Notes under the pieces: generated by a model
Databases searched by the model: none
What the model was told of the DNA's origin: nothing
The model's input: the letters and a program-made list of their open reading frames with translations, nothing else
In this document: positions 37,801 to 52,800 of the stretch, one piece after another
How the letters are laid out: each line of letters starts with the position of its first letter
How positions within the stretch are numbered: position 1 is the stretch's first letter
Program-made: the position numbers and the translations under genes
Source: Zoroaster sp. YZ-2022
Lineage: Eukaryota; Echinodermata; Asteroidea; Forcipulatida; Zoroasteridae
Direction of reading: 5' to 3'
Assembly (NCBI GenBank): GCA_029582265.1
Contig: CM055833.1
Coordinates: 31,586,288 to 31,650,287 of the forward strand
DNA: 64,000 nt

Positions 37801-40800
37801 GTATAGTTTATCATCGTCATAGGCAACAAAGACACCCTTATCATAGGGCCAATTCTCCCACAGAACTCCCTTCACTGTGGCTGAGAAGTCAGGGATCTCC
37901 AGTATCCTGTCGTTGACCTATGAGACCAGAGATATTTAGCTGTTACATTTGCCCTACATCAACGTATCTTTCTACCTATGTATTAAAAAGTATTTTTTGT
38001 AAATTCTAAATGCAATTCTTCATTACGGCCATCTGTTCAAATTTGAATTAATTAATAGTAATAATGAAGCCCTGTATATTCAGTGATTTCTGCATGTAGA
38101 AAAATTATAGTACTTAAAACAAACTTATTTAAAATAACAATTTATTCCATAATGAACTTTATATTAAGTAAATTTTATGTTCAAAATGTGACCATTTGGT
38201 TATTTTTTTTAACCACCAAATCCTAGGCCTATACCTTTAATTTATAAATCTGCGAATGACCCTTGTACAAAGTAAACCAGGTACAGACTACAGGGTATTC
38301 ATGACCTTACCGGGTTGTAGACAAAGCCATCACTCTTATCATCAATAAAGACTAGTCTGGTGCCACTTGGGTCTGGGTACACCTTACGGATGCCCACCTC
38401 GTGTCTGAACTCATTGACAAACTGCCAGTCCTCGACATAGAAAAATATCAGCTCTCCGCTCTGTGAATCAAAAACACTCATTAGAAATAGTTAAGTGGTT
38501 ACAAGGGGGTACAAATATTAAAATGAAATCTCAAGTATGAAAGAAAAATGAAACATAATTTTAATTTTATTATCATATTTTTTTGGGTAACAAAACCAAG
38601 GATTCCTGTTAAAACATTTCATCCAATATGATGAGCTGGTTTTATTTATCAACTACAATATCAAAGCTACATGTATGATCAGAACTGGTCACTCCACAGA
38701 AAAATCCACTCTGTGCACAATCAGTTGAGGGCGCCCTTCACTCAAGCATATATTCAAGTTTAAACGATCACCAGCATACTTCTAGCATATCAGGTTTTCT
38801 ACACACATAATACCACAAAATGATGTCATAAAGTACCCTGGACCCGGGGCATTTTCAACACTAGAGGGCGACGCTGTGCACCGAGCTGACAGCTATATAT
38901 TTGTGGTTGTATTTTTCAACCTAACAGTGTTCGTATACTCACGCTAGTTCCATAGATAAGGAAGTCTGATGTTAGGGCATGGCATGTGATACCACCCTGA
39001 CCATCCTCAGGGAAGAGTCTTGTCTCTCTCTCCTCATTGTCACCTGATCCTTCTGTTTCAATCTGTCGGAGGAACAACTTCTCCGGTCAATCTTTCCTAC
39101 TTCTCTCGCATCCTAAAATCTCTCTAATTATTTGTGAAACAGTAATGGTTCTTAAAAAACCACTGGGTTGATGTTTGATCAGTATGCTGTGATTGTTTTT
39201 AGGAGAATTAATATCATTATTATCATACTACTATAATTAAACTATTGTGCAACAACGCTAAAGCAAACATTGTGGGATCAACACAAAATATAGTAGTCAT
39301 TTGTTATAGTGATTCTCGGCTGAAATACTAATACAACAAATGGGGGCCAACGGTCACATTTGGTATAACCAAATGATTGTTATAGTTAGTGTTCATTATT
39401 TAAAGTAGAGTTGTACTGTAATTGTATCTGAGTGTTGTTGTATTTTGAAACAGTAGCTGTGGCCATTTGATAAGCAAACAAACTACAAATGCATTGTGGA
39501 ACGTTTCAAGAGTTAATTTGTTGAATACTGCTTGGGTCTTGAGCTCCTTTAGGTTGGGGGTTAACCAAAAGGTAGGTGAATGATTGAATTTGTAATTTTA
39601 TTTATTTTTTCCAGCCTTTTTGTACATACCAGGTGTAGCTGGACCTTGTTTTCAAAGTAGACAGCGGCATAGTCTGAGTTGAGACACATGTTGATGATAG
39701 TACCAAGATACTCTCTATCCTTCAATTTCTCATGCCCTGTGAGAAACAAAAACAAACAAACAAGAAAACAAAATTAGTTTAAGAAACCATGGGGAAAAAA
39801 CATGTATTTATTTTGGTGGCACCCCTCTCCTCTTAATGAGAGGTTTTTGGTTTGCCAATTTTTTGAGTAGAAGCCTGTGCCATTTGAATCAGCACATTTG
39901 GATTTGACACATCACTATGTAATATTCCGTTTCTTATGTATTCTGTTTAAGGTAAGACATCTAGTAAAGAAATGTGAAACCTAGTTTTCTCGGTTTCTGT
40001 TAGATCTGCAACAAAATTCTGTGTTTTTACACCGAGCTTTTCCTGAGACTTTGTCCCCATAACAGATGTCCAATGCTCCATCTAGCTGCTCTTACCAGTT
40101 TCGGTAAGTCCATTAGATATCATCGTTAATTGAAGTTTGTGCTTCATAGATGCAATGGTGAAGGGCAAAATTCAAATCAATTATTAATCATTAAACCACT
40201 ATGTTGATAATAATGGTTAATTCCTTTTCTTATTTTTTGTTTTGTGTTTTAAATTTATCAAAAGCATATATGTTTAAAACTTAAATTAACATAAGAATTA
40301 GTAGAAACACAACTGTAACATTGTCTTATTCAATATGAACTTATTTCTTATCAAATAAAAAATAAAACGTTTTTATAAACAAACAAAAAACAAATCATGC
40401 CTCAGTCTGTAAAGAGATCTGCTCATATATATTAACATTTACAATCGTAATGTTTTTTTCAACATTTATCAACACAATACATTTAAATGGTCCAATGTAA
40501 ACAATATTTCAAATGATGAACGTAAATACTGAACCTGTGCATCCGATAGAAAAACCAATAATAAAAACACATTTTACTATTTCAGCAAGGCTCATGAGGG
40601 AGCACAGATGCCAGCAGACCAAATAAACTCCACTTACAGCAAACACTTAACAGGCTGCACTTGTGGTTTCATCCCTAGAGGAATTTACAACAAAAACACA
40701 GATCTATTGACGCAGGAGTGCCACTGCTTATGAAGACAGAGCAAAATTAGGATTCCTTGTTTGTATTTCTGAACAATACACAATCCAGAGTGAGTCAATT

Positions 40801-43800
40801 ATTAACCGAAGAGCCATGATGCATCCGTGTATGAGTTGAGAGTCTGTATTTTTTTAAGTAGGATTTCACAAAAAAACTAGCTTGCTTTTCTTTCTTTTTT
40901 TAGCTACAAAAAATGTCAACAAAAATATTTAAACAAAATTAAATAACTGACTGGGTGACAATAGCTAATGGTTAACAGGGAAAACAATAAAAAATAACAA
41001 TTAAATAAACAATGAACAATATAGACTTTGTCTCATGAAAAATGGCATGAGAACTTGTTCCTAATAAAATAATACGTATTCTGAATAACTAGTCACAAGA
41101 ATGGAATTAATTGTTATAAAAGCTGAACTGAACAGGGAAAGTTGAATTTTAATTTCATGAATGAAGCAAAATAAACAATTTAAATCTTCAAGTAAAAGTA
41201 ATTAATTGCAATAATGAATGCATGCAATATGAATTATGAATAAATCATTAAAAACAAGAATGATAACTTGTTTCCAAATCCTAAAACCAAGTTGGAACAG
41301 ACTGAACTGGACATTATCAACTTACATTCATCATCTTCAACATCTGCCTCACAGAATACATGACCTACATGTACAAAGGTAAGCACTAGGGTTGAATTTG
41401 GCAGCACCTCTCTCAATCTAACCCTAGCCCCTCCCCCAACCTTCATCCCCTTCCTCTATCCCTTGGTGAATACATGGCCTACAAAGGTAAGCACTTGGGT
41501 TGAATTTGGCTTCAAAGTGCTGGCAGCCCCTCTCTCGATCTAACCCTAGCCCCTCCCTCAATCTTCATCCCCTTCCTCTATCCCTTGGTGAATACATGGC
41601 CTACAAAGGTAAGCACTTGGGTTGAATTTGGCTTCAAAGTGCTGGCAGCCCTCTCCCGATCTAACCCTAGCCCCTCCCCCAATCTTCATCCCCTTCCCTC
41701 TATCCCTTGGTGAATACATGGCCTACAAAGGTAAGCACTTTGGAATGAATAAACAAAACCAAAACAATTTTTAACTATTATTTTTCATTAGTGACATAAC
41801 AAAATAAGCTGGCCCTCTCACAGGTTGGTTTCTGTACAAGTATGGATGCATTTATAGACATTTTACCAATATTGTTCACTGCCTTAAATGCAGCTTTTGC
41901 TAAAGGTATATAAACAAGCAACCGTCAATGAAGGAAATTTCACTGGGTAAATTTAAATTACCTTTTTCTCCAAGCATGTAGAACCAGGCCCTGTTGTTCA
42001 TCCCTACAGCAAGGTGGTATGGTCCAAGTGCAACAAACGTTGGCTCAACCTCAATGTTGATAGGTATGGATGGCTCCTATGTCAATTATTGAGTTCAGAA
42101 AAATGTGGAATGAAATAAAATATATCAAAAAAATATAATTGTTTGAAAAAGAAAATGCTTTGTGTGGTGTGCCAAATATTTTACAAAAAGAGAACAATTA
42201 TGTAACATTGTTAAAACGCCAATGTTTCAAGGGTGTCTGTATTCCTTTTTAAGTACGAGGAAAGTGGTTTTTACAGCCCACTGAAATCCATTGGTGCTAA
42301 ATATCATGAACTGACCAAAACCATGGCTTAACCACCCCCTGCATTATTTTGAGTTCCCCCCTATGTGGCCATAAACCCCTCCCCCTGGATCCACCCCTAG
42401 ATCCGCCCCTAATTCCACCCCTGAGTATTGTGTACCTATACTCACATTTTATAGGTTATTTGAAAGCCATAAGAACATTTTGAAACGTAAAATCTCTTCA
42501 AAGTTTATTTTAGGCAAAATGAATGGATTTCTTCTTTGAAATGTTCTGAAATACATAAGACTGACAATAGCATAATAATATCAGGAGTCCTGGACTGCCC
42601 TCTTTATAATTAGCCACCGACAGATCTAACTACTGAAAACATTGATGGTTTTTAAGAAAGCAAAGATGCTTATATGAAAAGCTACACAAGTACACATCCC
42701 AGCTGATTCAGAAAAACAATGTAGTCTCTAGATCAAGCACATTAACCTGACAGACTTAGAAAAGAATAATACAATGATACAGGAATGTCAGCATTTGGTT
42801 TTTCTCAAAGCTCTAAGATTATGGCATAGACCTAGAAATGATAAGCATGATTATACGGATATGAAATGGACTGATCAATACTTAAACCTTGACATTATAC
42901 AGTGAATAAATAAACTGCTGAGATATATATGAACATAAACAGGGGTGTGAGTTGACAAAAGTAAAAAGTCCTGAAAAATGGGTAGCGGACCTGGGTCTCC
43001 CTTTGCTCTAGAGGACAAAGCCCCCTGAACCTCCTGTGGGTAGCGGACCTGGGTCTCTCTTTGCTCTAGAGGACAAAGCCCCCTGAACCTCCTGTGGGTA
43101 GCGGACCTGGGTCTCTCTTTGCTCTAGAGGACAAAGCCCCCTGAACCTCCTGTGGGTAGCGGACCTGGGTCTCTCTTTGCTCTAGAGGACAAAGCCCCCT
43201 GAACCTCCTGTGGGTAGCGGACCTGGGTCTCTCTTTGCTCTAGAGGACAAAGCCCCCTGAACCTCCTGTGGGTAGCGGACCTGGGTCTCTCTTTGCTCTA
43301 GAGGACAAAGCCCCCTGAACCTCCTGTGGGTAGCGGACCTGGGTCTCTCTTTGCTCTAGAGGACAAAGCCCCCTGAACCTCCTGTGGGTAGCGGACCTGG
43401 GTCTCTCTTTGCTCTAGAGGACAAAGCCCCCTGGACCTCCAGTGGGTAGCAGGCCTGGGTCTCTCTTTGCTCTAGAGGACAAAGCCCCCTGGACCTCCAG
43501 TGGGTAGCGGACCTGGGTCTCTCTTTGCTCTAGAGGACAAAGCCCCCTGAACCTCCTGGATATTTAGTTTTTGAGGATTTACAGACTCTCCACATCCCCA
43601 CAAACAAGAAACTAGAGGTTTGGACACAATACAGGCTACTTCTTTCTTTCCTTGGTGGCTACTTCTCTTCTTTCAAGACAATTTTGAGGCATAGGGAGAT
43701 TTGTAAAAAATCCTGAAATCAGGAAAAATCCTGAGAAATCACAGACCTGCATAAGGCATGCGAGCTCTGTGATGCCTGATAGATAGCAACGATACATGCA

Positions 43801-46800
43801 ATGTTAAAGCAGCGTACATGAAGTCAAACAGCAGATAGCTGAGATCATAAGATGCAAATAAGTTGACTATTATACTAAAGAATTACTTGAGCCTAAATGA
43901 TGCATCAGAAGATGAGAGACACATGTACAAATAAACGATTTACATTTACATATGTGATTAGGAAAGACTGAATGATGTAGTTGAAAAATGGAGGGGGGGA
44001 AAAAAAGAGAGGAAAAACTTGCCTTCCGACGGCCAACCCGGCGCTAAGGTTTTTTTGCAATGCAAACGCGAGACATGAAAATAATGTTATTCATACAATA
44101 TTTGTTTTTCCCAAGTGTTAATACTACATGAAACTGATGGCTGTGCACTGTCTGGATTAAATATTAAAATATGGGTTAAAAGATAAATATTCAGTGGACA
44201 TGGTTATGGAAGTGTTTAAAGACAAGGTATAAAATTGTTAATTCTCAAATAAACAAATTGTGAAATTTTTACTTAAAACTTACTTGGTGTTAAGCTCATA
44301 ATGGAATTAATCTCCAATAGATATGATTTTGCCTTGGGTGGCACCATTTTTTAAGAAGAGTATTTGCAGTTCAAAATGAGGAGAGAGTACTCTTTCCTTA
44401 ATTCCACATTAGAATGAATATAAATACAACAAACGCATTTTCACCGTTTTGTCAAAAGCCTAACGAGCTGAAACTTTCACAGGTTGGTTGTTTAATGAAT
44501 ATCTTGGCAAGCATACTCGTTTGTTTGTTTGTTTGTTTGTTTATTCTATCTTTATTCTGGATATCTCTTTCAATACAACGTACTGGTCTCCCAAGAGGTC
44601 CAGATTAAAACATAATTGTATTCTACACTACATGTATTTAAAATGTACAAAAGTATATACAAGATATATTTACAGTATGTGTACATAACATACACAGTCA
44701 TAACATAGTATTAAGTTTAAAAGTGTAAACATATAAATGTACATTAGGCCTATATATCAATATACATGAAATCATAATATGTCAGCATTAATGAGTACTG
44801 ATGGCATTTTTAAAAATATGTGTAGTCATGGTACTAAAGTTGAGCCGAATGTCATTTGACAACTTATTCCAGCAATTTACAGCTCTAAAGTGGAATGACC
44901 GTCTACCTGGATTAGTTTTCCATGGTGGAAGAAGTAAACATTTAAATGTTTGACTCCGTGTACCCTTGGAATGTGCAGAATCACTGAATAAGAAATTTGA
45001 CGATAAATATGAAGGTGCGTTGCCTTGTAAACATTTAAATGTTGTGATAAGAAGTTGGTCATTCCATCTTTGTTCTAATTTATTCCAGCTAAGTTTAGTC
45101 ATTAGATTGTTAACTGAAGTACGACTGTCAGCAGAGAGCAATATTCTGGCAAGCCTATTATGAAGAATTTGAAGAGAATTAGAATATTGAGCATTACAAT
45201 TAGACCAAACAGAACTACAATAATCAAAAAGAGGCATAACAAGAGCATTGCCAAGTTGAAGCAGCTTTATCAATATTACCAAGTCTATAACCTTTAAAGT
45301 GCGATTATTAACATATCAACATTTTGAAAGTTTCCGCAAAATTGTAAATACCTGTTCGATTATATTCACCACAGTGACCTCCAGGAGGGAGGTCAAGAAT
45401 GCAAGCCGTGTACCGTGAGCATCACCCAGTATAGGCAGCTTGGTGAGGTGGACATATAGTGTCCCTCGGGATGAGCTAACCGCCATGAGCTGACCATCGT
45501 CTGTCCAGCCTACCTGACCAAGACCTTTGGTTTCTTCCTCCAGGGTCACGATGGAGTACACCTCTTTCAGGTCAGAGAGGTCGTGGATTTTTATGCTGGG
45601 AAAAACAAGAAATTATTTGCAAAGTTCACAAAGGGGTTGTTTTTATTTCTTAAATATTTTTCCTCTTTTGATGGATTGGTAGTTAGCTTGATAAGGATTG
45701 TACATCGTTGATAAAATTTCTATAAACACATCCATACTTATTATGGAGTGTCGTGGCCGAGCGGTCTAGCACACCGAACTCAAGTTCTGGTGTTGCCAGC
45801 AGCAGGGTGTGGGTTCGAGCCCCGGTCATGACACTTGTGTCCTTGAGCAAGGTACTTAACCATAATTGCTTCGTCCTTCGGATGGGACGTAAAGCCGTAG
45901 GTCCCGTGTGTTGTGTAATGCACGTAAAAAAGAATGCGCCTTGAGCACCACTTAGTTGGTGGATACGTGCGCTATATAAGTCCACACATTATTATTATTA
46001 TTATTATTATTACTTAATAATAAGAATGAAAAGTATGAAGATCAACTTTGGAAAGTTTCCATTTATTTTGTTAATGTTATTAATGAGAAAATAGTAAAAA
46101 TGCATTAATATTTGTTTGTAAGCATTCTAATCAGGAAATGGATCATGCCCTGTGATCCATTTTGGAGTTGAATTTTTATTTGTGTTTTTCTTGAAATAGA
46201 CAACATGACAAGATGGTATAACTTCTCAGGATGTTTGGTATCATGACCATCTTACATCTAATTAAGCTTTTAGATAATAATTTGATCAGTTGCTTCTTAG
46301 CTCCTTTTCAGGTAATTATCAATAGGGTAAACCTCCTTTAATTCAATATTCCCAGTTTAATATCTCTTAAATCAGTGGTGTGATTTGACAAAAGTAAAAA
46401 ATCCTGAAAAATGGGCAGCGGGCCTGGGTCTGGGTCTAGAGGACAAAGCCCCCTGAACCTCCTGGATGTTTAATTTTGAAGAATTTACAGACTCTCCACC
46501 TCCCCACAAACAGGCAACTAGAGGTTTGGACACAATACAGGCTACTTCTCTTCTTTCAAGAATTTTTTTAGGCAAAGGGAGATTTATAAAATAAATTCTG
46601 AAATCAGAAAAAATCCTCAGAAATCACAGGCCTGCTTAAATATATCTGACCAATAAATGAGCAAATTAAATAACATTGTTATACAATTACAATAACCCTA
46701 ACCCTAACCCTAACCCTAACCCTAACCCTAACCCTAACCCTAACCCTGAGGGATCTCCTATATCCTAAGTCAACCACCCTCCATCCCCCTGTGCTTGTTA

Positions 46801-49800
46801 ACAACTGATTCAGTTCAGTGAGCACACACTCCTCTCCCCCAACCCCTAGGATCCTAGTCTCAACAGTTCCCGCCTGCGCGCCTCAACGAACTAATCCTCC
46901 AGCATCCATTCATGGGATGATCCTCCAGCAGTCTACTTAAGCAGCAGCATTTTCCAGAGTCCGGCATTCTCCTGAGGACGATCAGAGCATACTGATCGAA
47001 ACGTCGAGTTGTACCTCCAGTTCTTTTCAGAACTAATTACTACTCAATTGAGATTCTACATGGTGTCACCGCAATTAGTCTTACTTATCATCCTCACCAT
47101 GCAAAGCTACAAGTTTTACATACTTTTAAAAGTTAAAATTAGAATGTTTGACACAAATCCAAACTACCCGTAAAGATGGCATCTACTGAGAACTATCTAT
47201 TACCAGTTGTCTCCACAAGATGCAGCCTTGTTGAGAGACAGCGATATAGCAATGGATGTCAAGTTGTCCTTATGGTTTCTCGCTTGGAATAACTCCTGGC
47301 CTATCTCCTTGAGATGGGTAGAGATGACGATCAAGTAACCATTGGAGAAGCCAAGCATAATATAGCCATCACCATACCTGTGAGGGGGAAAAATCCAAAA
47401 TAAGTTCCCAAATGGGATAGACCATGTAAACAAGTGAGATTACATTCTTTCAAATGTTTGGGACATTCTTTTAACCCTAACTCCCTAGACAACAAATGCA
47501 ATTGGAGGATTTTGAAGGATTTTTATTGTTCAGTAACAATGCTTAGGGAGTTAGGGTTAAGGTAAAGTAAAGGATTGGTAATTAAAAAAATAATAAAATT
47601 GTTGAACTGAAATGTGAAACTTACTTGGTGTAAAGCTGATGATGGTATCTATCTTCCTTAGAAATATTTTTTTGATGTGAAATCATTTCTGTTTTGATTT
47701 TAGGAAAGAGTTCTCTCTCCTTAATTCAACATTACAGTGAATACAAACAATCTGAATGCTCTTTCACTATTTTCTCTTGAATGACAAAACGTAATAACTT
47801 TCAAATATTGCTTGTTTAATGTATATCTTGATTCAAAGAGAGAAAAACACAGGCTATTTTGTACTATATATATGCAATGTCTATGAGATTCAAGGTACCA
47901 TTTGTAGGCAACGATAGCTCCATATCTCTGCTGGAATGCTAGCTTGATTCAAAGAGAGAAAAACACAGGCTATTTTGTACTCTATATATGCAATGTCTAT
48001 GAGATTCAAGGTACCATTTGTAGGCAACGATAGCTCCATATCTCTGCTGGAATGCTAGCTTGATTCAAAGTGAGAAAAACACAGGCTATTTTGTACTCTA
48101 TATATGCAATGTCTATGAGATTCAAGGTACCATTTGTAGGCAACGATAGCTCCATATCTCTGCTGGAATGCTAGCTTGATTCAAAGAGAGAAAAACACAG
48201 GCTATTTTGTACTCTATATATGCAATGTCTATGAGATTCAAGGTACCATTTGTAGGCAACGATAGCTCCATATCTCTGCTGGAATGCTAGCTCTATTGGA
48301 TTATCAGGATCTTCTAAGTTGAATAGGAACAGCGTCTTCTTCCCAACACTGGCACTTATCTGCAAAACAAGGAAGGGGAAAATGGATCAATTCACGTCTT
48401 GGCATGTACATACAGTGTTCTTTCTTGACAAAAATTCCATCAAAATTATTATTTTTTCTTTCAGGAAATTATACATTTTCAGATTGAAAACGAAATTGCC
48501 AGGAATCACCAGTGATTTGACAAAAAACACAGGCAATGCATCTTTCAAATTGAGAATGAAAGGGATCAAAAGACTGTGGATAATTTGTTTAATTCCTTCA
48601 AAGGATTTGAGATTTTCTTCCGTGATAAAGGAAACATCCCTGTGCGACTCACCGTGGTATCCCCTGCTGCATTCCTCTCGTCTGTCTTCATCTCGGAGAA
48701 CTGCAGATCAGATGGATCCATTCTTATAATGGTCTAATGAATGAAGTCAAAACAAAAAGGGTGACCATGCTGTTTGTTTCAAAGCCATCAAAGGTGCAGA
48801 CAGATCAAACCACATGAGCCATGATACGGATGAATGAAGAGTCAAGTTGAGCTGCTAAGTAGAGAATTTTGCTAAGCAAATATTTTTGCTGAGCAATATA
48901 AAACATGTTATTGAGTTCTTGTGGGTACACCATGTAATGATCTCTTTTTGGAAAAAGTGATGGCTCTGAGAAGAGCCGGTTGGTTTGTTCTCAGAGCCAT
49001 CACTTTTTCCAAAAAGAGATCATTACTATGGTGTACCCGAACAAACTCAATAACATCTATCTCCACCATGCAAAGCCTCAAATCCTACTGTATAAAATAT
49101 ATTACCAACCAGAATGTATACATTTTGTATGAAAGGTTGGCTGGCAACCAAAGAAATCCTCTAATCAAATTGTTCTAGTAAGCAATTTTATCTGCTAAGC
49201 AGTTCTATCAAATTGGGCCCAGGTAAAATCGATGGGTTCAAAAGTTTACCTTGGAATAAAATGTTGCTTCAGGCACAACACAAATTCAGATTGGAAAGAG
49301 GTGTTAAGATGGTGATTTGGGGGTCTGTTTATGGCAACGGTGAGGGCAAGGGGGTTTTATAGGGAAGGTAACAACATTGGTATTAACCCTCCTACTACTA
49401 CAAGGGTCAAAATTTGTCTAAATGTTTATATACTTGCCAAGGTACAATGTATATCTAGTACACTTAAAAGTCGAACAAAATGAGTCGACCATTTTTGACT
49501 GGTAAAAGCATTGTCTGGTATTGTTGAGGGTGGTCAAAATGATAGCAAAAACCAGTCAAAAATGCCCCTGTGTGCACATTTGGGTCAACAGTCAAAACGG
49601 GCAGTTGACTGATTTTGACCCCAAAAGTGCAGCTATAGTAGGAGGGTTAAACAGATTATCATATTACCAATTATTATCTAAATGCTCAAGTTTGTAACGG
49701 TATAAATCATCCTGAAAACTTATTTTCTCTGAAGTGTTTTCATCTTAGAGAAAAAGGGTATTTTTATGTCAGAAGTAAGTTAGTCGTAACACTTTGTTGT

Positions 49801-52800
49801 TGTTTTCTCAAACATGTGAGTACCCACTGTGATGAAAGTTTCAAAGAGTTAGTTTTATAATATATTTCTTGAGAACTTGAGGATTAAACTAAATGCACAT
49901 ATCCACATACCAATGCTGTACCTTCCCTTTAGCGCCCTGGTTTGTTTCTGAGGGAGTAATACCTGTTTGATGGTATCTCCTTCTGCATTGCTGATGGTAA
50001 TGTTTTTGTCCTCACTACCTAGAGCTAACAGGTTCTGTGAGCTCCACGCACCACATATGATCTTCTTAGTATGCTTGCCAAGTATTGGTACTTTCCTGAG
50101 GAATCAACAATTTATGTTTGAGATCGCAGGTGTTTTACCGGAAATTTCTTTAAAAAAAATTTCACTTGAACATTGATAATTAAATTTCTGAAAGAAAAAC
50201 TGTAAAGTTTAACAGTAAAGTTGCCAAAATTCATTTATGTAAAATAGTAGTTATTGGCCGTACGTCTCAAAGACACATATATGTGTTTATATATATGTAT
50301 GTTGTTTGTATTCTGTCTCATTTTGCTTTTGAGCAAGAACCTGCTAGATTTGAAACGTAAGGCCAATAACTACTATTTCGCATTTATCGACAGGCTGGAT
50401 GGGTGTATACGGACAATGACCCATAATAGCATTCACTTTGTAATGCATGCACGTAAAGTAAAACACATGTATTTTAAATGCTTTTTTCAAAAACTTGAAT
50501 CAAATATGGAAGAACAGAATTTCTTTAGTTTGATCATTTATTGTTACTAACGAACTAAAATTGCAAACAGACACTTGAGATTCAGTCATGTAGACTAATC
50601 CGTTGACCAGTTCACTGGGAGCTGTCATAACTGCAGTGGTACCTATATTCTGCATCAAGCATTCATTTTCTACACAGTCCAGTGCTTCTTCGACCAATCG
50701 ATGCACTCTATTTGATGAATTGCTAGCGTACCGCGTATTTTAGAATGTGTGTGATGCGTGTGTGTGGTGTGGTACCATGCAGTAATGGCAGAAAACAGTG
50801 GTCGCTGGATTAGTCTATAGCAGAAATTACCTTGATGTCTGATGGTTGTATACCATAAGGTTTCCCTTGCTTGTTCCAATGGCCAGTTGAGGTCCAACCT
50901 TAGACCAGAGGAGAAAGCATAGGGTATCTTTGAAGCCACTGTCCACCTGTAGTGACCGGTGAGTATTGGCATCCCACAGGAAAACAACACTGCTACGGTC
51001 ACAGATTACGGCCAATGTGTCACCATCTTTGTCCCAGCCAAGCCCTGTACAATATCTGTAGCAAGAGTCATATTTCATGATACATATTGATAAATTATGC
51101 AAGCTTCAGCCGGACTCTTTAACAGCCATTTTTTTACCAGATTTAAAAGAAAATTGCCAGGAATCATCATTGAAATAGTCAAAACCATGGTTAATAATCT
51201 GAATTATTTCGCTTGTACATGTATGTCAAAGCAAAATGCTCCACAAAATTTGCTAAGCCCCCCCCCCCCCCAGCAAAAAAAATAAGTGTTTTCAGTAAAC
51301 CTCCAAGGGGCACTTTTTTGGAAAAATTAAGCACTGTTGGAAACTGGTAGTTTCACCTCTTCAAATGGGACAAAATTACTACCTGGCAAGAAGTACTGGC
51401 CGTCAGTGCCGAATATGAAAGATCAATGAAAATGCATGGTGCATTTTGAAGATAAGGGCATGTTTCCAAATGTGCACTGATGGATTTTGGAGAATTCAGG
51501 AACGTTCCTAGCCAAAATACCTAGGGGTTAGGGTTAAAACGTCATTAAAACATAAAAGAATAAATCCTTTTGGGTACGATTACCACTCACCCTGGTAGGC
51601 TAATCTCGTCTTTCAATTCTCCGTGCCTGTCATATAGATGCACCGAGTTGTTTTGGCCAGTTGTTGCTAGGTAGTTACCAAGTGTCGTTTGCCAAGCAAA
51701 TTGTATTTGGCCTGGACCATGGGTCTTCTCTGAAAGGGTGAATACCCGCTAGGGAAAAACAAAGGGAATGTCAAAATCATTATTATTAAAGGGCCAATAT
51801 CGTCATGATCAGGGCAGATTTTCAAAAGGGCATGGAATCAGCATCCTAGTTTAAAATGAACACAGTGATTGAAACATACTGACTCATTTATGCAGCAGCA
51901 ACAGTTTGTCCTTATCATGTGGGATATTATTTTCAGTCACTGAGCTAATCTAAAACTAGGACTCCGATTCCATGCCCTGTTGATCGTGACGATATTGTCC
52001 CTTTAACCACTGTTAAAAATGCATTAAAAGCTAAACCCCCCCCCCCCAAAAAGAAATACTTCAGCTAGAAACATTCCTTGTATGATGGCTCAGTATCGTG
52101 AAATTTATGAGAGAATTGTCAATTTTTTGTGATTTTTTTTTTCCATGAATGAAACTCGTTCCAGCACTTATGTAATTTGGGATGTGAACAACAAGTATGT
52201 AGCAATGTCTCAGTAACCGTGCATGACTGAGTGCAAAATGAGGCAGCGTATGTATATATTTCAACTCATAACCAATCATATAATTTATAAAGTTAACGTG
52301 AGTCATGAAATGGTGGAAGAGCTGGCCGTGTGCATGGAAGACAGGGGTGATTGGAATATCTGGAGGCGATTCCGCCTGCGGGCGACCTACTGAAGGATAT
52401 TGTGAAAGTATAATAGCTATAGGCCTATAGATGACTGACTTGACTGTTGACAACTAGCAAAGTTGGCCATTTACAGGTGATTATGTTTCAAAAGTGGTCA
52501 CCCTAAAAATAACAATATGTGTTAGATATTCAAAGCTTATACCACAAATTAACATGAAGAATTATTGTTACTCTTGTTGATATGTTAACTTTTTTACTCC
52601 TTTAAGTGCCGATAAAATTAAAATGTCTTCTTCAGATTCCTGGGAAAAACTATCGATTCCGTCCGACATGCTGACATTTTCAGCAAGAAAACAAAATTAA
52701 ATAAAATTGAGTGAAAAAATAATGTCCTGTGCCATTATTGACAGTCTGTGCTCTACACTGAATAAAAAAAGTTATAACATTTAACCCTTGTATACATGCA

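Noticed and set aside
46693..46746. Chromosome end
   Set aside because: The telomere-type run is short and lies in the middle of an intact gene.
48319..48729. 136-codon plus-strand open frame
   Set aside because: It is antisense to WDR19 exons 5 and 6 and the intron between them, with no recognisable protein motif.
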